Source: Caprimulgus europaeus
Lineage: Eukaryota > Chordata > Aves > Caprimulgiformes > Caprimulgidae
DNA length: 64,000 nucleotides
Assembly (NCBI GenBank): GCA_907165065.1
Contig: OU015524.1
Location: forward strand, 992,001 to 1,056,000
Reading direction: 5' to 3'
The notes under the pieces are model-generated. The model was given only the letters and a program-made list of their open reading frames with translations. It made no database searches and was not told the origin of the DNA. The stretch's first letter is position 1. The number at the start of each line of letters is the position of its first letter. Below are positions 1 through 13,314 of this stretch, piece by piece. The position numbers and the translations under genes were made by a program.

Positions 1-1420
1 TCACCTTCATCCTTCCCCTGCCAGGATCTAGTCCTCTATTTAAAGGACAGAGTGAATAAGCCCAGAGAAGACCTCCAGCTTCCTCTTGTACTGTCCTTCC
101 CAAACCCCAGCTCCCTTCCTTCTCTTTATAATTGATGATGATGTCTTTGCAGGCTCAGTGCAAGTTCTCTGTCTTCTGTTATCTCTCAATTTTTCTTCCG
201 TTCTTGTGTATTTTAAATCACTCTCTGTTTTGCATACCCTCTGCCTTCAAGCATGCTCTTGCACTTTGACTTGAAAAAATGAAATCCCTTTAATTCAGTC
301 TGCCTTTTTAACAACCCACTGATTTCCTCTTGTCTCTCCATTCTCAGAAGCTGCTGTTTGTTCCCACTTCTAAGCAGCTTCTCTGTCTCAGATTTTTAAC
401 AGACAGGCTTCTCCAGCTCCCGTACTCGGCTCCATCTGAGGACAATCTTTGCCCTTCTCTTTCCTGATCCCTCCCTCCCAACACCTGGCTTCTGTAATTC
501 TCTTTTTCTCATTCCCAGTTTGCTTTGGAGATGCACTCTCACTGACAGCTCCTTTATTTTTTGTGCCTCCCGTTGCCACTTGGTCTCCCCATTGCCTCAC
601 AGAGGTACCTGTGTGAGTATCCTCGATGTGCTTGCACTTCTCTGCCAGCCACTCTCCTTCTCTGCCAGCAATGCTTTTGTCCCGACTTTCACAACCATCT
701 GCTTCTGCACATCCAGCTGCCACTTCAGTATTGGCTTGACTTCTTCAGGTCAGTTACTGATTACCACTTCTTCCTGATTTTTGGATCCTTATTTTCTGCA
801 TCACTTCTGTTGCACTTGCTGTCTCCTGGGCTGTCTCCTGGACCAGGATCTTTTCTCCCATCTTGTTGCCTCATCTCCCGCCGTTGGTTGTCTCCCCTCT
901 CGTGAGGACGAGCACGATTTTTTTATCAACAAAAGCTAAAAATGTTACCATCACCTCTGTTCTTGATGGACAATGTCTGCAGCATCTCCCTGCCTCCTCC
1001 CTTCCATCTAAAATGCTGCTTGCCAATGCCACCTTGTCTCCACCAGCTTCCTTGATTTTCTACTACCTGCTGTAAGAAATCCAAGCCATTAAAAAACCCT
1101 GTGAAATCTATTTCTTGAACTTCTGTTGCCATTTATCTTCCAGTCCATTTAGCCAACTGCTTCTCCCATTCTTCTCTTTTATGGACAGGCTTCCTCTGTC
1201 CCGTTTCTCCTCTCTTTGCACTTTCTGCTGCACTGCTCCATAGACAAGGAAGCATTTTTTGTTGTCATCCATGAGCAATTTTTCTTTTTGCTTACTGAAA
1301 TCTTCCATTAAAATTCACCTCTAAACTTTCAGTGTCCCTTTCTCACAGTCAAGCAGAGGTTTTAATGCACTAGAAGAGAAAAACTGTGATGCTGGCCAGA
1401 GCCCCGTTAATGCATTTGCT
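1..1420. other. Pyrimidine-rich (plus strand) intergenic block
   Basis: About 1.4 kb with a marked excess of C and T on the plus strand, broken into many short open frames on both strands. No coding, RNA or named repeat signal was recognised. The skew may reflect a decayed repeat or a transcribed region. Confidence 0.5.
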
Positions 1421-4400
1421 TCTCTCATGCCCAGGCATAGCCCTAGTGAAGTCAGTTGGTGTCCACCACGTTACCTGGACCTGTGCAGATGGTAGAGAGC
1501 AGTGACTGGGACTTGTACTGGTAATGCATGGAAGGTGCTCAATGTGCTACAGTACATTGTTGTTAAGAATGCAGAATAATAATTATAATGAGAAATTAAA
1601 TCATTGCATTTAGGGAGAAAAAAAAAAAGCAAGCAGTGAATACCTTGAAGCCTGGAGCCAAGCTGAAAGCAGGAATTGCTAACTGTACAATTCCTGTTAT
1701 CCTGCACTGAAACACGCTGGCTAGTGATTGGAAAGATTCCCAATAGCAGTTAGATGGGGAGTTCTCAGTACACACGATTACTTGTGGCTTGGAAAGCATT
1801 GCTATGCAGAACTCCGGGTCTTACTGGGCGGGTTTATATGGCTCAGGCCATGTAGGCATTAGAATGAGGTTATCTCAGTGGGTTTTACAGAGCAGGGAGA
1901 ATTTTTTGCATAGGTTTTTATTTTATTCTGCAAAGTTCCCCCAGCCAAGCTAAAAGGAGTGCTGGAGGAGTGTGAGAGCTAAACTCCCTAGGGCAGAAAT
2001 AACAAAATACTTCTGTGTGTGGACCGTAAAACGAGATTATTAGAAATATTCCCTCTGATACAGGGAGGGTCTATAATGGCCCACAGTGCTCTCACTACAA
2101 AGTGTTGTATTCTTTAATGCCATGATCTACAGGCTGTCTAGGTCTTGACTTGGGTCCGGATGTGCTGCAGACAAGTGAGTCATTTTCCAGTTTATGCAGG
2201 GCTGTCCTTGATTTCATGAACTTCAGGTCAGACCAATATCTCCTGTGTTCTGCGAACGGCTCTTTTTGTGTCAGGATCATGATATAGTTTGGACAAGGTC
2301 TAGAGCTATAGGCTTGAAGTGCTGAGAGCTACAGAAAAATGCGTGGAAGGATCCAGATGTAGATCTACAGCCTGTTTGTGTATCCATGTACCACAATCTT
2401 TATCGTGACCAAAACTCCCCCACTAGAGGAAACCAGACTGAATTAAATGTTTGGGGTCACTGCATGACCTCCCTGCTGTACCTTTTCTGTCCTGTATTCT
2501 TCTTAGAGTGTGATAGGAAATGTTCTCCTTTGGGAACCCTTCAGTTCTGAGCCAGCTTTGAACTCTTCTGACTCAGTTCAGGGCTCCTCCGCAGTCTGGA
2601 TAACAGGAAGGTGGCTGCCGTCCCTCCGCGGTGGCTCTGTGGCACCAAGTCTTGTCTTGTTCCCACAGCTGCCTTTGTGCCGACAACAGGCCAGCTGGAG
2701 GTCACTTGGCAGCCAGGTCTAGTCCTGCCCTCTCCTTCACAAAATTGATTCAGATGCATTTATATGATTCTGTTTAAGTGCTAGTTAATTACTGCAAATC
2801 CATGGCCTCTCAGCCCATCAGGGCTAATCAAGCCTCATGACCCCTGCAGCGCAGCAGTGGATGGCCGTGCAGTACTGTATTTATCCGAGAGCACTGAAAA
2901 CCTGTGTGGCTTACCCAGTGCAATTCCAGCTGCAAGTAAATTTTCCCAGACACATTTAGAATATACCTGAGAAAGGAAGTTAAAAAGGCATCTCTGTTAC
3001 CCAGTGGACCATTGCAAATACCCATCTTGACCAATAAAAGGTGAAGCACACCTGAGGGGCTGCAGTGAGAAATCACAGGTTTCCCACTGAGCTCAAAAGA
3101 AAGTTTGTGTGTTCCTGCTGTGCAAGGACATTTCATGTATTGGAGGTCTGTGCATTCAGGGGAGCAAATCCTCCGGCTGTGTAAAGGGTCCCCAGCTCCA
3201 CAGAAGAGCCGTGACAATTTACACCAGCTGAGGTGCTGCTCAGCGTTTTTGGTTATGGGCCTTATTTACTCATGGCTAGTTAGAGTTCCTGTGGAGCTGT
3301 TATGGCACTGTGTGGGTGTAAATCTTCCTTTAGATGCCTTTGGAGCAGTTAGGGGATAACACGCCTGTCTATAGAGTAGAAACATCCTTGAGCATATGCC
3401 TGGCATAACCTTAGAACAGAATGGTGCCATACTGATCTGCAGTGTAGCTGGTTTTACCTAAAGGAGATCTACAAACAGTGTCCACTAAAAAGTGTCCAGG
3501 CAGGATAATTAGGCAGTGAACAAATCCCTTTGTGTTTTGGCATAGCCCGCTTCATTCATGTCTGCATCTTTTAAGCAGTTACGTGCCTGAATAAACCTAG
3601 CTCCTCATCTGCCCAGGAGTGCTGAGCTGACTTACCTGCTTTTTCTCCTAGAAATTGTTTAGTCAGGGAATGGTGTCAGCCACTCTTGTATTGAAGTAAG
3701 TTTGTTAAGCAGTTCAACAGCAGCCTGATGTAGGCAAGGGCTAAGGTAGTCACAGAGCAACAGTTCTTACTCATGGCATTAAAATAAGATCAGTGTAACT
3801 AAGAATTCAGTGGTATGGCAGAGTGTTAAAGACAGATAGTTCCTGTGCCTTCAGAGCTGATTCACATCTCCCTGTGGTGGGTGCAGCTGTGCTGCAAACG
3901 TCGTGTGGCATTTTCATGGCAAGGCCCTGAAATACAGATGTTTTGGAACACTTCCCTCTCCCCACAACACCATGGCAAAAACCAGGGAAATGGTGAACAA
4001 GGAAACCATTACTGGCCTTAGTGAACCTCCTCGAGATCAGCATGCAGAAGGCAGCAGCGAGAAGGAGGGAGGAAGAGCTCGGTCTGCGCAGCCCTCGTCT
4101 GCTGTCCGCTCCTCAGGGAGGCTGTTCTGCAAAGCACAGCACGACACTCAGCGTGTTCTCTGGACGTGGTGTGTGAATTGCAGGGGATACAAAACTGTCC
4201 TACAGAAAGATGTATTTCTAGGTAACACTAAGGGGAAAAAGTAGGTCCCCGTGAAAAAATATTTCCCTAGCAGTTTCTAGCTTTAAAGATATTAAATTAC
4301 AGTACCACTTCCCAGGAGTGTTCTTGCAAGTCATTTATACCATAACACATAAAATTACAGTAAGCCTCCATTAGTACTGTGGCTACTTTTGTAATCAGTT

Positions 4401-7400
4401 TTGAAGAATGTGCTCCATCAGTGGAAATATTTTGATTTAAGTTCATATTGAGGAGCAGTCTAAAAGTTATACTCTAAATTACGCTTTAAAAGAAGTCCCA
4501 TGGTACATCCCTACAATATATATGGTATGCTGACTCCATGTAATTAAATTCTTGTCTAAAGCTGTCATTAAGTTGCAGTAAATATTGAAGCTAGCTTCAT
4601 TTTAAAATTAGATTTACTTCTTGATTTTAGCTGATAAATATTCTTTTATAGGAAAATTAATTAAAATACTCATATATATATAACAGGGCAGGACTGGTGC
4701 TTTCAGCTGTTACGAGCAAGCAGACTGGCAGCGCTTTGATCAGCAGCAAGGTGGCTGACCAACAACAATATGGACAAAAGCACAGGGTCCCACACAAGGC
4801 TTATCAAGGAATGAAAATCCCAGGCCTTTCCCATCTTCTCCCATTCCTAGGTCAGAGATAACATCAAATTACTCATTAATTAGTGAACTGCAAGACTTTC
4901 CCTGTGAATAACAAAAATTAGGCAGGTTTGGAGGGTGGAAATAATCTTTTCTCATCTATGCTCAAGCCCTCATGGGTACAACACTACCATTAAATTAAAA
5001 GGATGAGGGAAATTTCTCTGAGCAGACTGGGGAAGAGAAAAGTCAGCTCTTCAGAGAGTAAAAATGATGGTATTTTTCAGAAGTTGGATGAAGCTGAGTG
5101 GGATGATAAAGGAAAAAGTCTCAAAAATCCCTGTATCTGCAGAAGAGCTCAGGTGTGCATTCATTCTTATTAGTCCCTAGAGAGTCCACACGGGATTCTC
5201 ATGCTATGGGGCGCAACCAAAAAAGCTGGAACTTGCACCTTTTAGAAACTCCATTAATTAATCTGTAGGAAATCAGGCTTATTACTTTCAGTGCTCACAA
5301 AACTACTTGTGGTTTTTTTCTTCTGGAACATGGACAGGCAAATTGCTGAGAGGACAAATATATCCGGCGTCTTCCAAGAGTCTCTCTTGCCCTTTCCTGA
5401 ATGTTTGAATCTCCCCATTTACCAAATGCATGTTTGTTTGACATTTTTACAACTAGCAGGTGTTTTATGTAGTTTTGCTGGTGGCTCAAACTTTCTCAGG
5501 AAAATGACAAAGGGTTTGTCTTTCTCTGGCCTACACTGATTGACATTGTCTTAACTCATCTTCACATTTCTTTCCATTCACCCATAACTCTCTCTACAGC
5601 CTGTCCTCCAACTTTTCTTCCTGTCTCTATGGTTATTTATTAGAAAACTGTCACTTGGTCAGGCTCTATTTAATATGCTATTTTATCAAGATTTGACATT
5701 CTGATGCAGTGTATTCAAACTTTTTTGATCTCTAGAAATCTTTCACTGGTGATACGTAGCCTGTGAGAAGTTTCACGTGCACAGATTGCTGTATAGCACA
5801 AATGAACTTGCTGTGCCACTCACCTCACACACCTCCTTTAGAAGCAGTCCAGGTATCCCCCCCACATCCACAGATTACAGATCATGCAGCTTTAACACAC
5901 CAAACTTGGGACCTAAGTGTCAGGAGTGGGCATGCCTTAGAAAATATCTGAGTTAAAGATCCAGCTAAAAGTAAATGTAAAGTTGAAGCTTGGTAGGTAG
6001 CTGCAGTCTCCCACAAAGGAGCAGGAGTCTGGCTGTTGTGGGAGCCTTAGCAGGACACGATTCCTACTTTGATCTGCAGAGCACGCTTAATGACCACGAC
6101 ACTGAGGGATTACAGTTACCAAGGGATGGAGAGGAAAAAGCCCTGAGGAGTTTCAGAAAAGCCTGTGTGAGATTTGGATGGGAGTGTCTTCTGTGAAGAG
6201 CCCAGGTCAGCCTTTGTGACCTGGGAGAAAACTGTAGAGAAAATGACTCTCTGAGACTTCACCTCTGGCCCATAAATGACACAGCTTTCTTTTCCTTTCT
6301 TACTGCTGGTTGGAAATCTGTTCTTAAAACCAAACAGAAAATCTTCTGGGATCTTCTGATGTTTTATGTTGGAAATTGAGGTGTTTGGACTGCCACTGGT
6401 GAGTGGCTTACATGGGAGTCAGACAAGCCAACACACTGAAAATTGAGCAAGTGGTATGGAAAACATAGTCATTCTATAAAATTCAGCTTCATTGCTAACA
6501 CCTATTCATGTTCAGTAACAAAAGAGTTCTAAGGGTTAAAGTTGCCTTCATTTACAACATTAGAGCTCACAAAAACATCTGGCCTTGCCCAGGTACAGTG
6601 TAGCCTGTAAGAAGCAACCAGGAAGACCATATTTCTAAGCACATATTTTAGGTTTTTGCTGTAGAACATGAGAGCTATTTTTTTTTAAAAAGTCCTTTGC
6701 AAGTCATTGTTGGTGAAGGAAATGTTAACACTTCATCACTAAAATGTTTCTGAACTGTTGTGCAAACCTTGGAGACCACATTTTTCTGTCTCTCGTTATG
6801 TCCATTTTTTTGGTCACTGTCAGCTTTCTGCAGGTTTCTAACACCCAGAGGTGCAGCTGAGTATCCAATGGGACAGTCAAAAACAACTGTTCATGGGGCT
6901 TTTCTCCATACCACTGTGTATCACCAGTCTGACTCGCCATGAGTAACGTCCCCAGGTGCTTGAATAGCTGCAGACACTTGGCCCTACAGCCACGATTCTA
7001 CACAACATGCCCAGCATGTGCTTGGCTTTAGGCATGTGAGAAATCCCACTCTGCTCAGGCCAAAAAAAATGATATCCAAACCCTAAATTGCTATGCTGAG
7101 TTAGACTATGGTATTTTATTTGGACCAGCCCATTTTCTGTTCGCAGAGAGTGTGGCAGTGCATGCAAAGCTTCATTCCCATGTCTACAAGGGCCCTAATT
7201 TTCCAGGGTTAAAACCTGGATGAAGCTTTTCCTTCAGCGAGGATAAACTGCAAAGAGCAGTCCTCATGAAAAAGGAAATCTATAAATCCTGTAGTCCTCA
7301 CCTCTGGTAACTGCATTGTTTGAGGTGAAAACTGTTAACTGCGTTTGTTAAAAGTATGCATAAATGCAGCCTTTTTCCCTAAAACACTTGGCAAATGTGC

Positions 7401-7489
7401 ATAAACAATAACAGTTTCTGATAAATGCAGTGCTGTTTCACTGGATTTATGAGCTAAAGACAAGAAGTGCTCACAGTACTGAAACGCAC

Positions 7490-7572
7490 GGGCTCTGATT
7501 CTCTGTTTGCCTGAGTCACTCCATTACCTCCAGCGCTTTAAGGAGATTGCTGCAGGAGTAGGATCAGGCCCT
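7490..7572. mobile_element. Possible MITE with GGGC(C/T)CTGATTCT-type ends
   Basis: An 83-bp segment starts GGGCTCTGATTCT and ends AGGATCAGGCCCT, an imperfect terminal inverted repeat. It encloses GAGTCACTCCATTACCTCCA, resembling palindromic old amniote repeats that start with a CTGATTCTGC-like end and contain AGTAACTCCATTGA-like cores. I cannot name the family. Confidence 0.45.
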
Positions 7573-8620
7573 GGGTGGTTTGCCAGCCACCACGCTGCCG
7601 TTACACCCAGACAGCAGTCACAGCAACTCACACTTAGTTCCACAAGAACAGTGTGTTAGATATCCTGAAGTGTTTTATGAGGCAGGACTTTTCTGACTGT
7701 TCTGACAACACCACCAGTGCGCGCCGTGACCGGAGCTGTGGACAAATACTGCAGTTATGATTTACAGCACGATTGCCAGAGTCGTCCTGGCTTCGGCCTT
7801 GATGGCTGCTTACTCAGGCTGTCACTTTTAGCTCCACAGATTAGATCTGCCTTGGCCTCTTCCACAAACACTGGGTTCACTGGAGTGTGTGGCAGACAAT
7901 ACAGCTCTCAAACAATGAAGCATTTGTGTTCATTTTCTTCTATTTTATCTTTGGAATTCTACTATTTAGGTCACTATCTGTTGCTTCCAGCTATTCTTTC
8001 CTGACAAATTGTAGCTCTTTTTAGGCTTAAAAAGATATAATCAATGAATTAATCTATGTTATTCCTCTGGGTATAAAGGCCTAGATGTAATAAGTGGTAC
8101 ATACACATAGTATAAGATTACATTGCCATTCCTAAACTGCAGCCCTAACATTAATTGTGCCTTATAGGCTAAAATTTGAAGAGCTGCTGGATGCTGGCCT
8201 CTCTGAAAATCTGATACAACTAACACAATAAAACCCCAATATTACTGAATTTCTCAAATGCTTTAAACGTGATTCCTCACCAGCCTAAACTGGAAGGGTG
8301 TGAATGGATGCATGTATATCCCACAACACATAATTTCAGATACAAATAAGGAGAATAATGTTGAACGGATCCTTTATCTGATCATATCTGCCTTTCCTAG
8401 AAGAAAAAAAAATCTCCTACATGTTTTACTTGAAAAAGATTGTCCTTGGATTTTAGTGAGTAATATCACTCATAGTGAAACACATCAATATCCATGGAAT
8501 AAAAAATACTCAGGTATGGCAACATACAGGAATTCCATTTACATTTAAACTTAAGCTCACTGATTGCTCATGTAAAAAATTACTATGCTCTGAATGAAAC
8601 GAAGATGAGTGCTTAAGCAA

Positions 8621-8675
8621 ACAGTCATAAATTAATTTATAATGAAACATGACAGTCATAATTTAATTTAGAATG
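8621..8675. repeat. 31-bp-spaced tandem duplication of a TAAT-rich motif
   Basis: ACAGTCATAAATTAATTTAT AATG (8621-8644) is repeated at 8652-8675 with about 21 of 24 bases equal. Both copies hold homeodomain-type TAAT/ATTA cores. TGACAG, a MEIS-type site, spans the start of copy two (8650-8655). Confidence 0.7.
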
Positions 8676-9320
8676 TATTTAAGATTGTTGTTACTATTTG
8701 TATAGGTCTTTTTTGCCTGGAGGAAGATGTGGTTTCATGGCAAAATGTCAGCTATTGAAATACCCAACTTCTTATGCGTGCGTGTGTATTAATTAATTAA
8801 AATGCTGTAGATACTTTCCTAATGAAGATCTGTTGTCTGCTGCAAGCAGATGAAAGCTGGCATGGTTGAGGCAAATGCAGTATCAGTGGGTCAGCAAGAA
8901 CCTCAGTAAGCATGGGGGGTGCTGAGCATGACCTGTAAAATCTGTGGGGTCGTGAGGCTGCTGCTCAACTTCCTTCCTCGCTGGCGAGCAGAGGGGACGT
9001 AAGGAGAGCAGGCAGCAGGGCTGCAGCTCTGGCACTTCTGCTCTCCAAAGCTGCTGGCTGCCCACGTGCAGCAGAGCACCTGTCCAGGCCCACTACCACG
9101 TCCCTAAAATACATCAGACTGCACATCTGAAACGTGCTCCAGGCACCTGATGTCCTCTCTGTGTCCCTGACTGCCCCAGGAGCACCAGCAAGGACCGTAC
9201 GCTGGCTGCACACCCGGCACCCTGCTGATGCCAGCACAGTAGGCAGAGGCAAGGGGCAAGGCTGGCACATAGAGCACAGGCACTCGCAAGACACAAGCTC
9301 TGGGGTGTGTAGTCTGTTAA

Positions 9321-9358
9321 GGTATCTATATCTGTATCTATATCTCTATCTCTATCGC
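9321..9358. repeat. Imperfect TATCTA/TCTATC microsatellite
   Basis: Runs of TATCTATATCTGTATCTA and TCTCTATCTCTATC. About 70 bp upstream of the CR1 copy. Confidence 0.85.
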
Positions 9359-9426
9359 TAGACAATTTATTTTTCACTAAATTTCTTCTAAATCTTTTGG
9401 ATGTTTCTGACCAACAAATAGGAACA

Positions 9427-9860
9427 GGGCCACAAAGACGATGAGGGGCTGGAGCATCTGCCTTATGAGGAGAGGCTGAGAGAGCTGGGACTGTTCAGCC
9501 TGGAGAAGAGCAACTGAGAGGGGATCTCATCAATGTCTATAAACACCTGAAATGTGGGGGCAAATGGATGGGGCCGGGCTCTTCTCGGTGGTGCCCGGTG
9601 ACAGGACAAGGGGCAATGGGCACAAACTGGAACACCAGAAGTTCCAGATAAATTAGGGAAAAACTTCTTTACTGTGAGGGTGTCAGAGCCCTGGGACAGG
9701 CTGCCCAGAGAGGGTGTGGAGTCTCCATCTCTGGAGATGTTCAAACCCACCTGGACACTTTTCCTGTGCAACCTGGTGTAGGGAACCTGCTCTGGAAGGG
9801 GGGTTGGACTGGATGATCTCCTGAGCTCCCTTCCAACCCCACCATCCTGGGATTCTGTAA
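9427..9860 (+). mobile_element. CR1 LINE, 5'-truncated 3' end
   Basis: Begins GGGCCACAAAGACGATGAGG and continues through the standard bird CR1 tail: GGCTGGAGCATCT, GAGGAGAGGCTGAGAG, TTCAGCCTGGAGAAG, CTTCTTTACTGTGAGGGTG, CAGGCTGCCCAGAG, GGTTGGACTGGATGATCTC, then the short terminal repeat GATTCTGTAA. The ATCTCATCAATGTCTATAAACA variant resembles the CR1 type common in Neoaves. Fairly intact, so relatively young; no functional ORF remains. A chance minus-strand open frame runs through it. Confidence 0.95.
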
Positions 9861-11999
9861 TAAAGACAAAAATTCCTACCTTGGGACATTTTATTTTTGA
9901 TAATGTAGAGGTTGTTCTTTATAACTGTCTCTAAGCCCTAATGAATCTCCTGCCTGCATTGACTCCACCAATGAAACTATATGGGGTTAAAGTATTTCTC
10001 TGAGCTCTTCACTTTTATCAGGTTTGCCTAATAAAAATAGTATGGAGTGGTTTAATTTTAACAGAATAAATTATTTATCTGTTTCCAATAGTGTCAAGTC
10101 ACAAAAAGAAGTAACTCTGTTACCTGAGAGATGGTATGGTAGGGCATTTGGGGATAGGGTGTGACCAAAACAATCTCAGTAATTTGTTGTGACATCAGTT
10201 AAGAAACCATGATGCCAAGAACTTGTGATGCTTTTATTTGGAAAGCAATGATTAAGAAAAAACAAATTAGAGGCCTTGAAGTGTAATATCTATGCTAAAA
10301 ATAGGTATTTATGAAAAGTAAAATAAAAAACAAAGCCTCTCTGTTACAATTAATTTCATAGGGGAGGGCAATGGATGCATTTGCTATGAATTATCAAAAT
10401 TAATGATCAGCAAACAGACTCTGTAAGTATGGTTAAACAGCAAATACTTGGGTAAGTGACAGTAATTGGTCAAAAAGTAGTTTGTGTCTTCCTCCCAACT
10501 GGAAAGTTTGCAAAGGGTCCTCTCCACACCCCTCATGGCAACAGAATTCCCCTTGCCATACAGCCAGCTCTTTACTTTACAGCCCAGGAGACAAGAGGGT
10601 TGGTTAGACACTTGTGTGAAAGGATTCTTACCCTGCTCTCGGGGAACACCAGTGGTGGCATTTTAGGCCGGCAGCTCCAGAGCCTTTCTGTCCTGGGTGT
10701 TGAGAAAATCAGCATCACCTGGAAGGGCAGTAAGCTGGTTTTAAACTGGGTGTGCTCAAGGACACATGGTGGCAAGCATTCAGGATGTTATTGTTTTATA
10801 TGCTGAGCTTGGGTAGCCATCATGTGCTGAGCCTGTATTTCATGTTATGTACCTACTATTTATACCAATTTTAAACCTGATTAAAAATTAGTCCTTTCCC
10901 ATCAGAGAATTAAACCTGCCTATAAAATACTCTCTAGCTCCCACAACAGCTCCTTCCTTTCCAGTTATCTCATCTTCTCAAATAAGAAGTATAATTAATC
11001 ATATTATCCTTGAAAACAAAATTATCCTGGTTCCTTTGCAGAATTATTTCTAGAGAAATATCCTGGGGAGGGAAGGGTTGATAAGTTGAACACTGTCCAA
11101 GCAAAAGCCTAACTTTTCTCTTTCTCAGTAAGATTTGACATGCTTGTGTATCAGTACCTTAAAAGCCAGTTTTAGAACTCTCATATTTAATATTGGTAGT
11201 AGAAGTCTTTTTTCATTGCCACTTTCTTGGCTAACAGTGCATCTGGCAAGTCACCCAAGAGTTGAGATTTTCCTAGAACACCACAAAGACAAGCACATCC
11301 CTCAGATACACCGATCAAACTACACTCTCAGGATAAATGCAGCTTTTGCAACAGCCACTATTTGGGGTTTACGTTTATTTGTCATATGGACATGCAAATC
11401 TTCTGTCCTATAAACTGTTTGAACACTGCCAGCAGAGGCTTGACAACACAACAGAGAGTCTTTGCTAGCTCATGTTATATTATCTGTTAAGGGTATTATG
11501 ATGATGGAGTTCTTTGAGAAGCTGAAAACATTTTTTCTGGGTTAATTTTCAGTCAGATCAGTAAGCTGATCCAACTCATCATGTTGCACAACGGCTGGAG
11601 CTGGCAGAAGGACAGGGAGCTGCAGCCACAGACTGAGTAACACTGACTGGGCACCAGCACGGTCTTTGGTGGACTTGGGGATTTGATTTCATCATCAAGT
11701 AGCTAGCACCAGGAACCGTGGTTAATACAGAAGCAAATGCACTGATTTGAAAGCCAGCACAGATAACTAAGTGCTTCAGGACACCACTGCAGACAGCTGT
11801 GTGTAGAACCAGATCCTCCACCAAGGATTTCTAGTTTAAATGGATCAAAGGAAGCACTGTGTCACCACTCTAGGTAGCAAATTAAGGCGTGGAATAAGTG
11901 GGTAAATAACCAAGAGAGAACCATTCAGGTAAAGTCCATATGGAATTCCCATTTCACTCCCTGGTATCAGTTTCTGTAGTATAGTATTTTCCAGAACAG
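9861..11999. other. Intergenic, downstream of ETAA1
   Basis: Lies between the CR1 copy and the inferred ETAA1 transcript end. No coding exon, RNA gene or named repeat recognised. Confidence 0.65.
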
Positions 12000-12129
12000 A
12001 CTAGAAAATTGTAAAAAAGTTTAATGAGGATTTACAAATATACAATACTTACATTTTTAGGAGTTACAAAAATGGCACATACTACAGAAACCAAAAGCTT
12101 CCTGTAACCTTTGGTACATTTCAAAGTTA

Positions 12130-12135
12130 TTTATT
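12130..12135 (-). terminator. Candidate ETAA1 poly(A) signal AATAAA
   Basis: First canonical AATAAA on the minus strand after the stop codon, about 1.06 kb downstream. An ATTAAA variant follows at 12020-12025. Either could define the transcript end. Confidence 0.45.
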
Positions 12136-12528
12136 TACAAAGAAAAATTACAGTCACTTTTCATAGTGTCACATGTTTACATATAAGCATTTCTCAGTTG
12201 AAAAATATCTTGCAGCTTACCCACAGGCAGTTTTTGCAGTTTGAGCTCTGCACCCATCTATCACATCAGAAATTCTATCAGCCCCTGTTAAGCTGACATG
12301 ACATTGCATTTTTATGTTTTAACAGCCTTTAGTTTGAAAAATATGTACAACCCATATGGCTAAACTGATGCACAGTTGTTGAAATTTCACCTGGTGTATT
12401 TTATATTGCTCGTGGGTTTGTAAAATGACAGAGGCTACCTTTTTTAATTAGCTCAGTGATGCATGTTTAGAAAAAGGTGGTCCATTTTTGTTAGCTGGGG
12501 TATTTCCAGCTCTCCATGAAGGGAATTT

Positions 12529-12556
12529 AAAACAAAAACAAACAAACAAACAAAAA
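12529..12556. repeat. AAAC/CAAA simple repeat
   Basis: About five consecutive CAAA units flanked by A-runs, inside the inferred ETAA1 3' UTR (GTTT on the transcript). Confidence 0.85.
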
Positions 12557-13198
12557 GTCCTTTCCAGGATGCTTTATCACTTTATGAAACTTTTATATTA
12601 AATTCTTCCTTCTCTATGTACAGTTCTTACCTAAAGTAACGGAGACAGACTGAACACGCTTTCCAAATCCTGTGCATTTTCATTAGTTTTCCAATGTTGG
12701 ATGTTTTCTAGATTGTACTTTCTTTAAACCAAAACTTAGAAACTTTCTTCTACCTGAGAGCAAATATTAGTATATTTTAGTCTGGGTGTACTCAAGAGTC
12801 TTCTTACAGATTCAAATACTTGCAATAGGAGAAACAAAGCCAAAACACATAGTCTGTTTTCGACATCATCTACTTAACGTGTGTATACACACACTTTCAT
12901 GCTGTGATGATTTTCAGACTACACAATTTCAACACATAAGAGTAGTGAACTTAATACAATCTTCATTGTGTGCTGAAGATAGTTTGGGACTACACATTTA
13001 CAACTGGTAGTTTTTTAATTGAGACTTAAATACCACCAGAGTATTAGTTATGGTTCAGGTCAAGATTTTTTTAAATTGAGAAATAGAAATAGTTTGCTGT
13101 CAGTAGCTGTGAACAGAGTTTAAAATGTGTCTTCCAGCATTACAATAATAATATTTCCTTCCCCAAAACTTACTCCACAGACAAAATAAACTCCAAAT

Positions 13199-13314
13199 TC
13201 AAGCATCTTTAAAGAATGCCTGCATTCTGGATTTCCTTCGTGCAAGAGCTTCTTGTTTTTTTCTTTCAATCTCTTCTTGAGAACATTTTCTATTTTTGTG
13301 TTCCACCACAGACA
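13199..13314 (-). CDS. ETAA1: ETAA1 coding exon 6, C-terminal RPA32-binding helix
   Basis: Acceptor TTTTATTTACAG at 13315; enters at phase 1 and ends at TGA (13201-13199). It encodes residues 910-947, including CSQEEIERKKQEALARRKSRM (920-940), a basic amphipathic helix matching the RPA32C-binding pattern shared by ETAA1, SMARCAL1, TIPIN, UNG2 and XPA. This is the second RPA contact of ETAA1. The exon sits 1.9 kb from exon 5 and is easy to miss because a different frame of the same strand is longer. Confidence 0.92.

Larger units (their letters stand above)
1421..9426. other. Intergenic, no gene seen
   Basis: AT-rich single-copy-looking DNA. Open frames are short and show no recognisable protein family. 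Holds the MITE-like segment at 7490, the TAAT tandem duplication at 8621 and the microsatellite at 9321. Confidence 0.7.
12000..13198 (-). other. ETAA1: Probable ETAA1 3' UTR
   Basis: AT-rich sequence directly downstream of the TGA with no further coding signal. Two candidate poly(A) signals lie at its far end: AATAAA at 12130-12135 and ATTAAA at 12020-12025, both minus strand. It contains an AAAC-type simple repeat (12529-12556). The end point is inferred from these hexamers only. Confidence 0.5.

Noticed and set aside
9463-9889. Minus-strand open frames of 68-102 codons
   Set aside because: They are antisense to the CR1 fragment.
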